Below, in pieces: positions 13,350 to 22,680 of a stretch of 64,000 nucleotides of DNA. The DNA is taken from the NCBI RefSeq assembly GCF_024273235.1, contig NZ_JANBVH010000001.1:124001-188000 (forward strand), read 5' to 3'. Origin of the DNA: Sphingomonas faeni (GTDB lineage Bacteria; Pseudomonadota; Alphaproteobacteria; Sphingomonadales; Sphingomonadaceae). Numbering within the stretch: the stretch's first letter is position 1; each line of letters starts with the position of its first letter. Below the pieces are notes generated by a model. The model was not told the origin of the DNA. It made no database searches and saw only the letters and a program-made list of their open reading frames with translations. The translations under genes were made by a program, and so were the position numbers.

Positions 13350-14254
13350 CAGCGCGTCCTTGCTTCTTTCTCGGCGTATGTCGCGTCGGCGTCGTCCGGC
13401 GCGGACTGCTTGGACTGGACTTCAGTAGGGTGTCGGGCTGCTTGCTCGTCGGCGCGCTCGTGCGCCTCCTGCGTCGCGACCGCGGCACGGCCGCGGGGCC
13501 CCTTGAAATATTCCTCGATCCACGGGTGATCGAGCGCGATCAGTTCGTCGATCGTGCCGACCGCGATGACCTTCTTGTCGGCGAGCACCGCGACCCGGTC
13601 GCAGATCGCATACAGCGTATCGAGATCGTGCGTGATCAGGAACACCGTCAGCCCGAGCGTCTTCTGCAACGACTGGGTAAGATCGTCGAACGCCGCCGCA
13701 CCGATCGGGTCGAGCCCCGCAGTCGGCTCGTCGAGGAACAGCAGTTCGGGATCGAGCGCCAGCGCACGGGCGAGGCCGGCACGCTTCTTCATGCCGCCCG
13801 ACAGCTCGGCGGGAAACTTGTTCGCGGCGTCTGCCGGCAAGCCGGTCATCACCACCTTGTACGATGCAATCTCCGCGAGCAGCGCGGGCGACAGATCGGG
13901 GTAGAATTCGCGCAACGGCACTTCGACGTTCTCGGCGACGGTCAGCGTCGAGAACAGTGCACCGCCCTGGAACAGCACGCCCCAGCGCTTGCGGATCTCG
14001 GTCGCCTCGGTTTCCTCGCGGCCGATATTGGGCTCGCCGAACACCGTGACCTCGCCCGCGACCGGGGTCTGGAGACCGATGATCGAGCGCATCAGCACCG
14101 ACTTGCCGGTGCCCGAGCCGCCGACCACGCCGAGGATCTCGCCGCGCCTAACGTCGAGGTCGAGTCCCTCATGCACGACCGAGTCGCCGAATGCGTTCTT
14201 CAATCCCCGGACGGAGATGATGTTGTCGCTGGTATCGTCAGTGTTGCGGGCCAT
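13349..14254 (-). CDS. mlaF: Lipid ABC transporter ATPase MlaF
   Basis: Cytoplasmic ATPase powering the Mla lipid transporter. From ATG 14254 it is 301 residues. Walker A is GGSGTGKSV, the Q-loop lies in WGVLFQGGALFS, the signature is ELSGGMKKRAGLARAL, Walker B is LLFLDEPTAGLDP, and the switch His is in LITHD. The start overlaps the mlaE stop by one base. The C-terminal 40 residues (after EYFKGPRGR) form a charged, probably disordered tail not typical of E. coli MlaF. Confidence 0.94.
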   Translation of the reverse strand: MARNTDDTSDNIISVRGLKNAFGDSVVHEGLDLDVRRGEILGVVGGSGTGKSVLMRSIIGLQTPVAGEVTVFGEPNIGREETEATEIRKRWGVLFQGGALFSTLTVAENVEVPLREFYPDLSPALLAEIASYKVVMTGLPADAANKFPAELSGGMKKRAGLARALALDPELLFLDEPTAGLDPIGAAAFDDLTQSLQKTLGLTVFLITHDLDTLYAICDRVAVLADKKVIAVGTIDELIALDHPWIEEYFKGPRGRAAVATQEAHERADEQAARHPTEVQSKQSAPDDADATYAEKEARTR

Positions 14255-15363
14255 CAGTCCCAACCCAGCCAGGTGAAGAAGACCGCGAAGAACGCGTCGA
14301 GGACGATCACCAGGAAAATGCCCTGGACGACCGCCGACGTAGTGCGCAGGCCGACCTGTTCGGCGTCCGATTCGACCTGCATGCCCTGGAAACAGCCCGC
14401 GATCGCGATGATCGCGCCGAAGACGGGCGCCTTGATCAGCGAGATGTAGAGATCGGTGATCGGCACGACTTCGCGGATACGCGCGATGAAGGTGACCGGC
14501 GGAATGCCGAGCTGGACCCAGCACAGCAGGCCACCGCCGATGATCGCGATCACCGACGCGTAGAAGCCGAGCAGCGGCATCATCACGATCGCGGCCAGCA
14601 CGCGGGGCAGCACCAGCGCCTCCATCGGCGACACGCCGATGGTGCGCATCGCGTCGATCTCTTCGGTCAATTTCATCGTGCCGAGCTGGGCGGCGAACGC
14701 CGAGCCCGAGCGACCGGCGACCATGATCGCGGTCATCAGCAAACCGAGTTCGCGGATCGTCAGGCGGCCGACGAGGTTGATCGTGAAGACTTCGGCACCG
14801 AACTGGCGGAGCTGGACCGCGCCCTGCTGGGCGATGACCATGCCGATCAGGAAGCTCATCAGCCCGACGATGCCGAGCGCGGCGACGCCGACCACTTCGA
14901 AGCGCTGGACGACCGCGTTGAAGCGGAAGCGCTGCGGATGACGGATGACGCTGCCGAACGCGACCGTGGTCGCACCGAGAAACCCGAGCAACCCGAGCAT
15001 CGTCTTGCCCGACAGCACGACCGCGTCGCCGATCTCGCCGAGCACGCGGCTGACCGCGCTGACCTTGGCGGGCCTGGCGGCGAGCGGCTGGTCGGAGGCG
15101 ACGACCTGATCGAACAACGCTTGGTCGTTGGCGTCGAGCCCGTCGATCGTCGCATCGCTGCGGGCGGCAAAGCGGTGGACGATCCAGGCACCGATCGTGT
15201 CGATCCGGTCGACCCCACTCAGGTCAACACGCTTGACCGACGACGCATCGACCGCCTCGAGCCGATCGGGCAGATTGCCGATCTTCGCGAGCGACAGATC
15301 GCCGGTAAAGCGAAGCGTGCCGGTATCGGCACCGTCCTGCTGGAAATCGGCCATCGCGCTCAT
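14254..15363 (-). CDS. mlaE: MlaE permease with N-terminal STAS-like domain
   Basis: Inner-membrane permease of the Mla system. 369 residues from ATG 15363 (MSAMADFQQD), preceded by AAGG; a longer open frame upstream overlaps the divergent HAD gene and is not supported. Residues about 15-110 form a STAS-like segment (LRFTGDLSLAKIGNLPDRL, VKRVDLSGVDRIDTIGAWIV). The MlaE domain follows, with GLMSFLIGMVIAQQGAVQLR and the conserved EIDAMRTIGVSPMEALVLPR loop. The STAS fusion is known in the family; E. coli keeps STAS separate as MlaB, so this gene may cover both roles. Confidence 0.93.
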   Translation of the reverse strand: MSAMADFQQDGADTGTLRFTGDLSLAKIGNLPDRLEAVDASSVKRVDLSGVDRIDTIGAWIVHRFAARSDATIDGLDANDQALFDQVVASDQPLAARPAKVSAVSRVLGEIGDAVVLSGKTMLGLLGFLGATTVAFGSVIRHPQRFRFNAVVQRFEVVGVAALGIVGLMSFLIGMVIAQQGAVQLRQFGAEVFTINLVGRLTIRELGLLMTAIMVAGRSGSAFAAQLGTMKLTEEIDAMRTIGVSPMEALVLPRVLAAIVMMPLLGFYASVIAIIGGGLLCWVQLGIPPVTFIARIREVVPITDLYISLIKAPVFGAIIAIAGCFQGMQVESDAEQVGLRTTSAVVQGIFLVIVLDAFFAVFFTWLGWD

Positions 15364-15425
15364 CGGGGGCACCTTTGCGGCAAAGTGACTGGATCGGCAA
15401 GATGAATGCGGCGTAAGTCGCGACG

Positions 15426-16166
15426 ATGACCGAATTGCCTCCTGCCCGCCCATCCGGCCCGCCGGCCTCCGAGCCGTCCGCCCGGCCAAGCGTCCACCTC
15501 GCCATCTACGACATGGACAAGACGATCACCCACATGCCGACCTGGACGCCGTTCCTGCTCCACACTGCGCGGAAGAGCGGGGCGCCGTGGCGGCTGGCGC
15601 TGGTGCCGTTCGCGGGCGTGGCGGCGCTTGGTTATGTCGGGCGCCTCATCAGCCGGGGTCGGTTGAAATACGTGATGCAGCGGATGATGCTCGGCAAGCG
15701 CATGACGCCCGCGCAGGAACGCCGCAGCGCCGAGGCGTTCGCCGACCGGGTGGTGCGCGACGGCGTGTTCGCGAGCGCACGCGCGCGACTCGAGGCGGAT
15801 CGGGCGGCGGGCTACAGGCTGGTGATGGCGACCGCATCGTATCGATTCTATGTCGAGGCGATCGCGCAGCGACTGGGCTTCGACGCGGTGATCGGCACCG
15901 AAAGCTTGCGCGATGCAAACGGCAATCTGCTCGCGGGGATCGACGGCGAGAATTGCTACGGCCCGGCGAAACTGCGGATGATCGAGGCTTGGATGGCGCG
16001 CGAGGGAATCGCACGGGAGGACGCGCATGTGCGGTTTTATTCGGACCACGTCTCCGACGCGCCGACGTTCGACTGGGCGGACGAGCCGTTCGCAGTGAAT
16101 GCGCACGGGCCGTTGCGGTTGCTGGCGACGGCGAAGGGCTGGCCCATGCCGGATTGGGAGCGGTAG
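15426..16166 (+). CDS. HAD-IB family phosphatase
   Basis: 246 residues. HAD motif I is YDMDKTITHM, motif II lies in VMATASYRFYVEAIA, and motif III/IV is FYSDHVSDAPTFDWAD. This pattern fits the SerB/HAD-IB hydrolases that remove phosphate from small substrates. The first 20 residues are Pro/Ser-rich and poorly conserved. A hydrophobic stretch (LALVPFAGVAALGYVGRLI) lies in the cap region. It is divergent from mlaE, 62 bases apart, so both promoters lie in that gap. Substrate unknown; lipid or lysophosphatidate-type substrates are possible because of the neighbours, but this is only context. Confidence 0.85.
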   Translation: MTELPPARPSGPPASEPSARPSVHLAIYDMDKTITHMPTWTPFLLHTARKSGAPWRLALVPFAGVAALGYVGRLISRGRLKYVMQRMMLGKRMTPAQERRSAEAFADRVVRDGVFASARARLEADRAAGYRLVMATASYRFYVEAIAQRLGFDAVIGTESLRDANGNLLAGIDGENCYGPAKLRMIEAWMAREGIAREDAHVRFYSDHVSDAPTFDWADEPFAVNAHGPLRLLATAKGWPMPDWER

Positions 16167-16248
16167 CGCTGGCGTTCAGAGAGAGGGGCAGGAAGGTAGT
16201 TTTGCAGGCTCGAGGCATTACCCCACTCACCACCCCTTTCCCTACCTA

Positions 16249-16351
16249 CCACCCCGGCGGAGGCCGGGGCCCAATTGGGGAACGTTGCTGAGTCCCGCTG
16301 TGCGCCGTTACCGCGACCTTGCCAATTGGGCCCCGGCCTCCGCCGGGGTGG
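16249..16351. repeat. Family D palindromic repeat
   Basis: Inverted 30-base arms (16249-16278 and 16322-16351), identical except for orientation, starting CCACCCCGGCGG and ending CCAATTGG. Each arm has an inner stem CCCCGGC/GCCGGGG. A second unit is at 32753. Together with the next repeat it fills most of the 498-base gene-free gap 16167-16664; I see nothing else there. Confidence 0.9.
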
Positions 16352-16484
16352 CAGCGGCAGGCTCGGCTGGGGGAAAAGCGCGGGCGCTCATGACAGTCGT
16401 GACGCGAAGAGCGCGCGAGACGGCGCTGAGGCGGTATCGCCGTGCAAAACCGTCCAACACGTCCAACAAACTGCGGTGCTTATT

Positions 16485-16634
16485 ACCCTCGCCCCTCCGG
16501 GGAGAGGGAGGGGCCCGCGCGCTCTTGCGCGTGGGAGGGTGAGGGGCGTGAGGCCCGGAACGTCCGCCCCAAAACCCCTCACCCTCCCGTCGCCTGCGGC
16601 TCCTCCTTCCCTCTCCCCGAGGGGGAGAGGGAGA
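16485..16634. repeat. Family C palindromic repeat, short form
   Basis: Left arm: CCCTCCGGGGAGAGGGAGGG, then a small hairpin and GGGAGGGTGAGGGG. The right arm is its approximate complement, ending GAGGGGGAGAGGGAG. The arm sequence matches those around the DUF559 gene at 39489-39957, but here the arms are only some tens of bases apart and no gene lies between them. It follows the family D unit in the same gap. Confidence 0.85.
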
Positions 16635-16664
16635 GCGGCTCGACCATCTCCGCTCGCCGCGATC

Positions 16665-17933
16665 CTACAGCAAAACATCGACGCTGTGGATCACCAGCCC
16701 GACCAGACCGCCGACGATCGTGCCGTTCACCCGGATATACTGCAAGTCGCGCCCGACCGCGTTTTCCAGGCGGCTGGTGATCGTGTCGGCGTCCCAGCTG
16801 CGGACCGTTTCGGACACAAGCTTGACGATGCCGTCGCCGTAGTCCGCCGCCGCGCCGACTGCCGCCCTCCGCACGAAGCGGTTGATCGTGCGCGACATGC
16901 GGGGGTCGTGCTGCAGCGTCTCGCCAAGCTGGCGGAGGACGTCGCCGAGCTTGCCGGCCATCGCGCGCTCGGGGTCGCGGGCGATCGCCAGGAGCGCACC
17001 GCGCGCCTGTTCCCACAGACCGTCCAACCAGCGTTGCATCGCCGGATTGTCGAGCAGGTCGCTCTTCATCGTCTCGACCCGCTCGCGCATGCGGCGATCA
17101 TATTGGAGATCCCAGGCGAGGCGATCGAGCCCCTCCTCCGCCTTCAGCCTGAGCGGATGCTCGGGGTCCTCGGCCATCTCGGCGAGCAGCTTGTCGAAGC
17201 CGCTGATGAGTTTGTCGGCAACCGTCGTATCCAGCCCGGTCCAGCGCAGGATCGAGCCCGCCTTGTCATGGACCATCGCGCGGACGAGATGATCGTTCGC
17301 CGCCAGCGTCTTGGCCGCCCAGCGGATCGCGCTTTCGAGCAGCGGCGCGTGGCGGCGCTCGGCGATCGCGGCCTTGAGCAATTGACCGAGGATCGGCGAG
17401 ACTTCGGTTTCCCGCAGGCGGGCGCCGATCCCTGCCTTGACCATCCCGCCGAGCCGCGCCGGATCGAGGCCTTCGAGGATTTGCGCGACCAGCTTCGACG
17501 CACCCTGCCGGAAGCGGCCCCCTGCCCCCTCCGGCGGATCGGTGAGCCAGCGGGCGATCGCCCCCGCCACGTCGAGCCGGCGGGTGCGTCGCGCGATGAC
17601 GACCGGGATCAGGAAGTTCGCCCGGAGGAACTGCGCGAGCGTATCGCCGATCCGATCCTTGTTGCGCGGCACGATCGCGGTGTGGGGTATCGGCAGGCCG
17701 AGCGGGTGGCGGAACAGCGCGGTGACCGCGAACCAGTCCGCCAGACCGCCGACCATCGCCGCCTCGGCAAACGCGCGGACGAACCCGAACGCCGGGTGGA
17801 CGGGGACGAGCGCGCGGCTGGCGAAGAACGTCGCGGCCATGAGCACGAGCAGGCCGGTGGCGACGATCCGCATGCGGACGAGCGCCGGTGGAGGTGCTTC
17901 GCCGGCCGGGCGCATACGGGGTAAAAGCGTCAT
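16665..17933 (-). CDS. DUF445 family membrane protein
   Basis: 422 residues, DUF445 (YjiN-like) family. One N-terminal membrane segment (IVATGLLVLMAATFFASRAL), the family motif AMVGGLADWFAVTALFRHPL, a long amphipathic helical middle, and a C-terminal hydrophobic segment (INGTIVGGLVGLVIHSVDVLL type) suggest an envelope protein with a large soluble domain. Function not established. It lies downstream of the RND pump on the same strand, separated by 87 bases that contain a strong hairpin, so it is probably transcribed separately. Confidence 0.85.
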   Translation of the reverse strand: MTLLPRMRPAGEAPPPALVRMRIVATGLLVLMAATFFASRALVPVHPAFGFVRAFAEAAMVGGLADWFAVTALFRHPLGLPIPHTAIVPRNKDRIGDTLAQFLRANFLIPVVIARRTRRLDVAGAIARWLTDPPEGAGGRFRQGASKLVAQILEGLDPARLGGMVKAGIGARLRETEVSPILGQLLKAAIAERRHAPLLESAIRWAAKTLAANDHLVRAMVHDKAGSILRWTGLDTTVADKLISGFDKLLAEMAEDPEHPLRLKAEEGLDRLAWDLQYDRRMRERVETMKSDLLDNPAMQRWLDGLWEQARGALLAIARDPERAMAGKLGDVLRQLGETLQHDPRMSRTINRFVRRAAVGAAADYGDGIVKLVSETVRSWDADTITSRLENAVGRDLQYIRVNGTIVGGLVGLVIHSVDVLL

Positions 17934-17945
17934 GCCCGTAACAAT

Positions 17946-17995
17946 CCCCGGGCGCCCCGAATGTTCACGCCGCTGCGGCGGTTCGGGTGCCCGGG
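17946..17995 (-). terminator. GC-rich hairpin after the RND operon
   Basis: CCCCGGGCGCCCCGAA (17946-17961) pairs with TTCGGGTGCCCGGG (17982-17995) around a loop of about 20 bases, between the RND gene stop (18021) and the DUF445 start (17933), both minus strand. There is no T-run, so it may be a pause or stability element rather than an intrinsic terminator. Confidence 0.35.
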
Positions 17996-18020
17996 TGCAG
18001 AAGGGCGTGCCGTAGGTCGA

Positions 18021-21000
18021 TCACTCGGCGGGTTGCGTGCCGTCACCCCGTTCGCCATGCCCGAGCTTGCCGGTCGCCGGCCCGAGCAGCGGCCCCGGAT
18101 GGGGTCCGGCGATCTCGATCACGTCGTCGCCATTGTCGCCCGGACGATAGGTGAGCAGGCGACGGCTCAGCCGCGGCCCGACATAGCGCTCGATCCCGAC
18201 CGCCAGGCTGAACGCCGCGGGGATGATCAGCAGGGTCAGCAGCGTCGACAGCGCGAGGCCGCCGATCACGACCGTGCCCATCGGCGCGCGCGACGACGAA
18301 TCGCCGCTGAGCGACATCGCGGTCGGCACCATGCCCGCGACCATCGCGACCGTCGTCATCACGATCGGCTGTGCACGCTTGTGGCCGGCATCGATGATCG
18401 CGGTGAACGCGTCGACGCCCTTGCTCATCTCGTCCAGCGCGAAGTCGATCAGCAGGATCGAGTTCTTGGCGACGATGCCGAGCAGCATCAGCAGGCCGAT
18501 ATACACCGGCAGCGACAACGGCTGCCCGGTCGCCCACAGCGCGAGCAGCCCGCCAAGCGGTGCGAGCAGCAACGACCCCATGTTGACGAACGGCGGCAGC
18601 ACGCGGCGGTACAGCAGCACCAGCACCGCGAACACGAGGAAGGTGCCCGCGATCACCGCGGTGATGAAGTTGGTGATCATCTCGGCCTGCCACTTGCTCT
18701 GGCCGAGCGTGAGTTCGCTGACGCCGACCGGCAGGTTCTTCATCGAGGGCAGCGCGTGAACCTGCTTCATCGCGTTCGAGATCACGACGCCGGGTGCGAG
18801 ATCGGCGCCGAGCGTGATCTGGCGCTGCTGGTTGACGCGGTCGATCTTGGTCGGGCCCGAGCCGAGGCCGATATCCGCGACCAGGTTGAGCGGCACCGAG
18901 CCACCCGATGCGGTCGACACGGGCAGGTTCTGGATCGTCGACAGGCTGGTCCGCGCCGACTGATCGAGCGCGACGCGAATCGGGATCTGGCGATCGGAGA
19001 GCGAGAAGCGCGCCGAGTTCTGGTCGATATCGCCGAGCGTCGCGATCCGGATCGCCGACGACAGCGCCTGCGTGGTCACGCCGAGATTGGCGGCGAGATC
19101 GAAGCGGGGACGGATGACGATTTCCGGGCGCTGCATCCCGCCCGACACGCGCGGCGCGGTCAGCGACTTGAGCGAGCCCATCTCGGCGACGATCTTGTCC
19201 GCCGCCTGTTGCAGCTTGGCGGGATCGCTGCCGCCAAGGACGATCGTCACGTCACGACCGCTGCCACCCCAGCCGGACTGAGACCGGAACGACACGCGTG
19301 CATCGGGGATCGCGGTGAGTTGCGGCGCCAGGCGGCGTTCGAAATCGACCGACTTCTCCTTGCGATCCTCGCGCAGGTTGGCGGTCACGGTGCCGCTGCC
19401 GACGCGGGTGCGGGCATACACCGTGCTGACCGCGGGCTGCTGGCCGAGCAGGGCGCTGACCCGTGCGACCACCGCATCGGTCTGCGCCAGCGTGGTGCCG
19501 GGCACCATCTCGATCTGCGCGGTCGCATCGTCCTCGTCGCGGGTCGGCTGGAACTGCGAGGGGATGACGGTGAACATGAACAGTGTCAGCGCGAAGGCGA
19601 CCACGCCCGCGCCGATCGCCCACATCCGGTGATCCATCACGCGGTTGAACATCTTCCGCGTGCCGCCGCGCGCGCGCCATGCCGCGGCCTTGCGGCTGTC
19701 GAGCGTCCAGTGGAGCGTGCGGACGTACCAGTCCATGATCTTGCCCTCGCCGTGGCTGGCATGGCCGAACGACTTGAGGAAATACGCCGCGATCATCGGC
19801 GTCACGAGACGTGCCACCGCGAGGCTCATCAGCACGGCCGCGACCACCGTCAGGCCGAAATTCTTGAAGAACTGCCCCGCGATACCCGGCATCAGCGCGA
19901 CCGGCAGGAACACCGCGACGATCGCCATCGTCGTCGCAAGCACGGCGAGACCTATCTCGTCGGCGGCATCGATCGACGCCTGATAGGCGGACTTGCCCAT
20001 GCGCATATGCCGGACGATATTCTCGATCTCGACGATCGCATCATCGACCAGCACACCCGCGACCAGGCTGAGCGCGAGCAAAGTCATGCCGTTCAGGTCG
20101 AAGCCGAGCAGGTCCATGAACCAGAAGGCGGGGATCGCCGATAGAGGGATCGCGAGCGCGGAGATCGCGGTCGCGCGCCAGTCGCGCAGGAAGATGAACA
20201 CGACGATGACGGCGAGGATCGCGCCCTCGATCATCGCGTGAATCGCGCTTTCGTACTGCGCTTCGGTATAGTCGGTGCTGGTGTAGCGCTGGACGAACTT
20301 GACCGACGGGTTGCGCTTTTCGAGCGCGCGCAGCTTCTCGACCGCGGCGTGATAGACAGTGACGTCGGACGCGCCCTTGGCACGCTGGAAATCGAAGGTG
20401 ATCGCCTGGCGTCCGTCGACCGTCGCGCGGCTGCGCTGCTCGGCATAGAGATCGCGGACCTGCGCGATGTCCGCCAAACGGACGGTGCGGCCATTGCCAA
20501 CGTTGATCTGCGTCTGACCGAGGTCGCTCGCGTCGCGCGCGTTGCCGAGCACGCGGATCGACTGTTCGGACCCGGCGATTTCGGCACGCCCGCCCGCCGC
20601 GTTCAAATTGACCTGACGCAACTGCAAATTGACCTGGCTTGCGGTCAGCCCCTGGCTCTGCAGCTTGAGCGGATCGAGGATGACGCGAATCTCACGGCTC
20701 ACGCCGCCATTGCGGCTGATCGTCGCCATGCCGGGGATCGACAGCAGCTCCTTGGTAACGGTGTCGTCGATGTACCAGGAGAGCTGTTCGACGGTCATGT
20801 CGGTGGTGATCGCCGCGAAGCTCGCGACGTCGTTGCCGCTGGTATTCGCGCGGTACACCTGCGGCTCGAGGATCCCCTCGGGCAGGTCGCTGCGGATCTG
20901 TGCGATCGCATCGCGGACGTCGTTCACCGCGCGGTCGATCGGGGTCCCGATGGTGAGCTGGATCACCGTTTCAGAATTGCCTTCGGTAACGGTCGAGTTG

Positions 21001-21248
21001 ATCTCGTCGATGCCCTGGAGCGAGCGCACCGCCGCCTCGACGCGCTGCGTGACCTGCGTCTCCATCTCGGTCGGCGCCGCGCCCGGCTGGTTGACGACGA
21101 CGACCGCGATCGGGAAGTCGATGTCGGGATCGCGGTTCACGTCCATCCGCATGAAGCTGACGACGCCCGCAAGCATCAGGGCCAGGAACAGGACGATCGG
21201 CGGAACCGGGTTGCGGATCGACCAGGCCGAGATGTTGCGGAAGTTCAT
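18021..21248 (-). CDS. RND efflux pump, inner-membrane permease (HAE-1/AcrB family)
   Basis: 1075 residues, full length for an AcrB-type proton-driven exporter. The N-terminus NFRNISAWSIRNPVPPIVLFLALMLAG contains the first membrane helix. Two periplasmic porter regions, each followed by membrane helix bundles, are visible. The helix-4 proton relay motif is VLVDDAIVEIENIVRHM (two Asp). Drug/metal specificity cannot be read. The start lies 5 bases after the adaptor stop. No outer-membrane TolC-type factor is encoded nearby, so it must use one from elsewhere. Confidence 0.93.
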   Translation of the reverse strand: MNFRNISAWSIRNPVPPIVLFLALMLAGVVSFMRMDVNRDPDIDFPIAVVVVNQPGAAPTEMETQVTQRVEAAVRSLQGIDEINSTVTEGNSETVIQLTIGTPIDRAVNDVRDAIAQIRSDLPEGILEPQVYRANTSGNDVASFAAITTDMTVEQLSWYIDDTVTKELLSIPGMATISRNGGVSREIRVILDPLKLQSQGLTASQVNLQLRQVNLNAAGGRAEIAGSEQSIRVLGNARDASDLGQTQINVGNGRTVRLADIAQVRDLYAEQRSRATVDGRQAITFDFQRAKGASDVTVYHAAVEKLRALEKRNPSVKFVQRYTSTDYTEAQYESAIHAMIEGAILAVIVVFIFLRDWRATAISALAIPLSAIPAFWFMDLLGFDLNGMTLLALSLVAGVLVDDAIVEIENIVRHMRMGKSAYQASIDAADEIGLAVLATTMAIVAVFLPVALMPGIAGQFFKNFGLTVVAAVLMSLAVARLVTPMIAAYFLKSFGHASHGEGKIMDWYVRTLHWTLDSRKAAAWRARGGTRKMFNRVMDHRMWAIGAGVVAFALTLFMFTVIPSQFQPTRDEDDATAQIEMVPGTTLAQTDAVVARVSALLGQQPAVSTVYARTRVGSGTVTANLREDRKEKSVDFERRLAPQLTAIPDARVSFRSQSGWGGSGRDVTIVLGGSDPAKLQQAADKIVAEMGSLKSLTAPRVSGGMQRPEIVIRPRFDLAANLGVTTQALSSAIRIATLGDIDQNSARFSLSDRQIPIRVALDQSARTSLSTIQNLPVSTASGGSVPLNLVADIGLGSGPTKIDRVNQQRQITLGADLAPGVVISNAMKQVHALPSMKNLPVGVSELTLGQSKWQAEMITNFITAVIAGTFLVFAVLVLLYRRVLPPFVNMGSLLLAPLGGLLALWATGQPLSLPVYIGLLMLLGIVAKNSILLIDFALDEMSKGVDAFTAIIDAGHKRAQPIVMTTVAMVAGMVPTAMSLSGDSSSRAPMGTVVIGGLALSTLLTLLIIPAAFSLAVGIERYVGPRLSRRLLTYRPGDNGDDVIEIAGPHPGPLLGPATGKLGHGERGDGTQPAE

Positions 21249-21253
21249 GGCTC

Positions 21254-22432
21254 TCAGCTCGCCTTCTTGATGATCGGCTTGACCGTCTGGCCGGGTGCGA
21301 GGAAGCCGCCCGCGGACTGTACGACGCGCTCCGAGCCGTCGAGGCCGCCGACGATCGTCACGCCGGCATCGGAGACCTGGCCGATCTTCACGTTGCGCCG
21401 GACGATCTTGTCGCCCGGGCCGACGATATAGACGTAATTGCCCTTTTCGTCGCTCTGCAGCGCGGAATCGGGAAGCAGAGGCGCCTGCGTCACGCCGCCG
21501 ACGATGGTCGCCGCGGCGAACCCGCCGGGGCGCAGGGCGGGATCATATTTGACCGCGATGCGCGCGATGCCCTGGCGGGTCTGCGGATCGATGACGGGCG
21601 AGACCTGCCATACTTCGCCGGGATAGCCCTGCGTGGTGCCGACCGGCACGACCGTCGCGCGCGCGCCGACGTGCAGGCCGGTCAGGTCCGCTTCGCTCAA
21701 CTGCGCGCGCATCTCCATCTGGCCGCCCATCGCCATGCGGAACAGGACGCCCGCCGATGGTCCGACGATCTGGCCGGCCTCGACGCCGCGGGTCAGCACC
21801 AGGCCGGCGGCGGGGGCGCGGATATCGAGCCGGCCGTTGCGCGCGCGCGCCTCGCCGAGCGTCGCCTGCGCCACCTTCACCCGCGCCGCCGCCGCATCGC
21901 GGGTCGCCGCCTTGCGCTGCAGATCGGCCTTCGAGATGAAACCGCGATCGACGAGCTGCTTCGCCCGGTCGAGTTCGGCCTGCGCGATCGTCTCGTCCGA
22001 GCGCGCGACGCTGACCGAGGCGGCGAGCGACGCCGCGGTCTCGTTCTGGACCGAGCGATCGACCGTCGCGAGCACCTGGCCCGCCGCGACCCAGGTGCCG
22101 GGTTCGACCAGCACGCGCGTGATCATGCCGCCCTCGCCCGCGACGCCGACCGGCATCTCGCGTCGCGCCGCCAGCGTGCCCGTCGCGGAGATCGTCCGGT
22201 CGACCGCCTGCCGGCCCGGCACGACCACCGACACGGTCGGCAATTGCGCGCCCGGAGTCGCGGCCGCGACGTCCTTCTTGCCGGACTTGAAGGCATAGAC
22301 CGCGACCGCGATCGCCAGCACGACGATGATCAGGATGATGATGTTGCGACGGCGATGCGAGGGTGCACTATAGTCCGGCAACGCCAGTGGCTCTTCGCTC
22401 TCGCCACCGATCATCTTCGTCTCGTAATTCAT
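21254..22432 (-). CDS. RND efflux periplasmic adaptor (membrane fusion protein)
   Basis: HlyD/AcrA-type adaptor that connects the RND permease to an outer-membrane channel. 392 residues from ATG 22432. One N-terminal membrane helix (NIIILIIVVLAIAVAVYAF), then lipoyl half (ISATGTLAARREMPVG), a helical hairpin (AELDRAKQLVDRGFISKADLQ region), the second lipoyl half (IRAPAAGLVLTRGVEAGQIV) and beta-barrel parts. Not a lipoprotein. The open frame can extend to 22489 (MRMAKRVETRP), with no better ribosome site; the choice of start is uncertain. Forms an operon with the permease. Confidence 0.92.
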   Translation of the reverse strand: MNYETKMIGGESEEPLALPDYSAPSHRRRNIIILIIVVLAIAVAVYAFKSGKKDVAAATPGAQLPTVSVVVPGRQAVDRTISATGTLAARREMPVGVAGEGGMITRVLVEPGTWVAAGQVLATVDRSVQNETAASLAASVSVARSDETIAQAELDRAKQLVDRGFISKADLQRKAATRDAAAARVKVAQATLGEARARNGRLDIRAPAAGLVLTRGVEAGQIVGPSAGVLFRMAMGGQMEMRAQLSEADLTGLHVGARATVVPVGTTQGYPGEVWQVSPVIDPQTRQGIARIAVKYDPALRPGGFAAATIVGGVTQAPLLPDSALQSDEKGNYVYIVGPGDKIVRRNVKIGQVSDAGVTIVGGLDGSERVVQSAGGFLAPGQTVKPIIKKAS

Positions 22433-22576
22433 GCGCGTCACAATCCCAATTCCGACCGGTCTTGTCTCGACCCGCTTCGCCATTCGCACGCTGTGTTATC
22501 TGAATAAGTCACCGTGCTCAAGCCCCTCGACGAGCACGGGCTCGAAGACATGCTTCGAATCCGATCTATCCGCAAT

Positions 22577-22620
22577 GACGTTCGCAGAGTTTGGGACGTT
22601 CGAAGAGTTTGGCGACGTTC
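22577..22620. promoter_or_regulatory. Tandem GACGTTCG repeats in a divergent promoter region
   Basis: GACGTTCGCAGAGTTTGG at 22577-22594 is followed directly by GACGTTCGAAGAGTTTGG at 22595-22612, and then GACGTTCAG at 22614-22622: 2.4 near-identical copies of an 18-19 base unit. They lie between the divergent RND adaptor and SIMPL genes, where an operator would be expected. No regulator gene adjoins. Function is inferred from position only. Confidence 0.45.
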
Positions 22621-22680
22621 AGCTTGCGTTGACGTGCTCGGCGCCACACGCCGACATATTACTACACGGGAGACATAGTC

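Noticed and set aside
17961..20144. 727-codon plus-strand frame opposite the RND permease
   Set aside because: Antisense shadow of a clearly conserved AcrB-type gene; Arg/His/Asp-rich low-information product.
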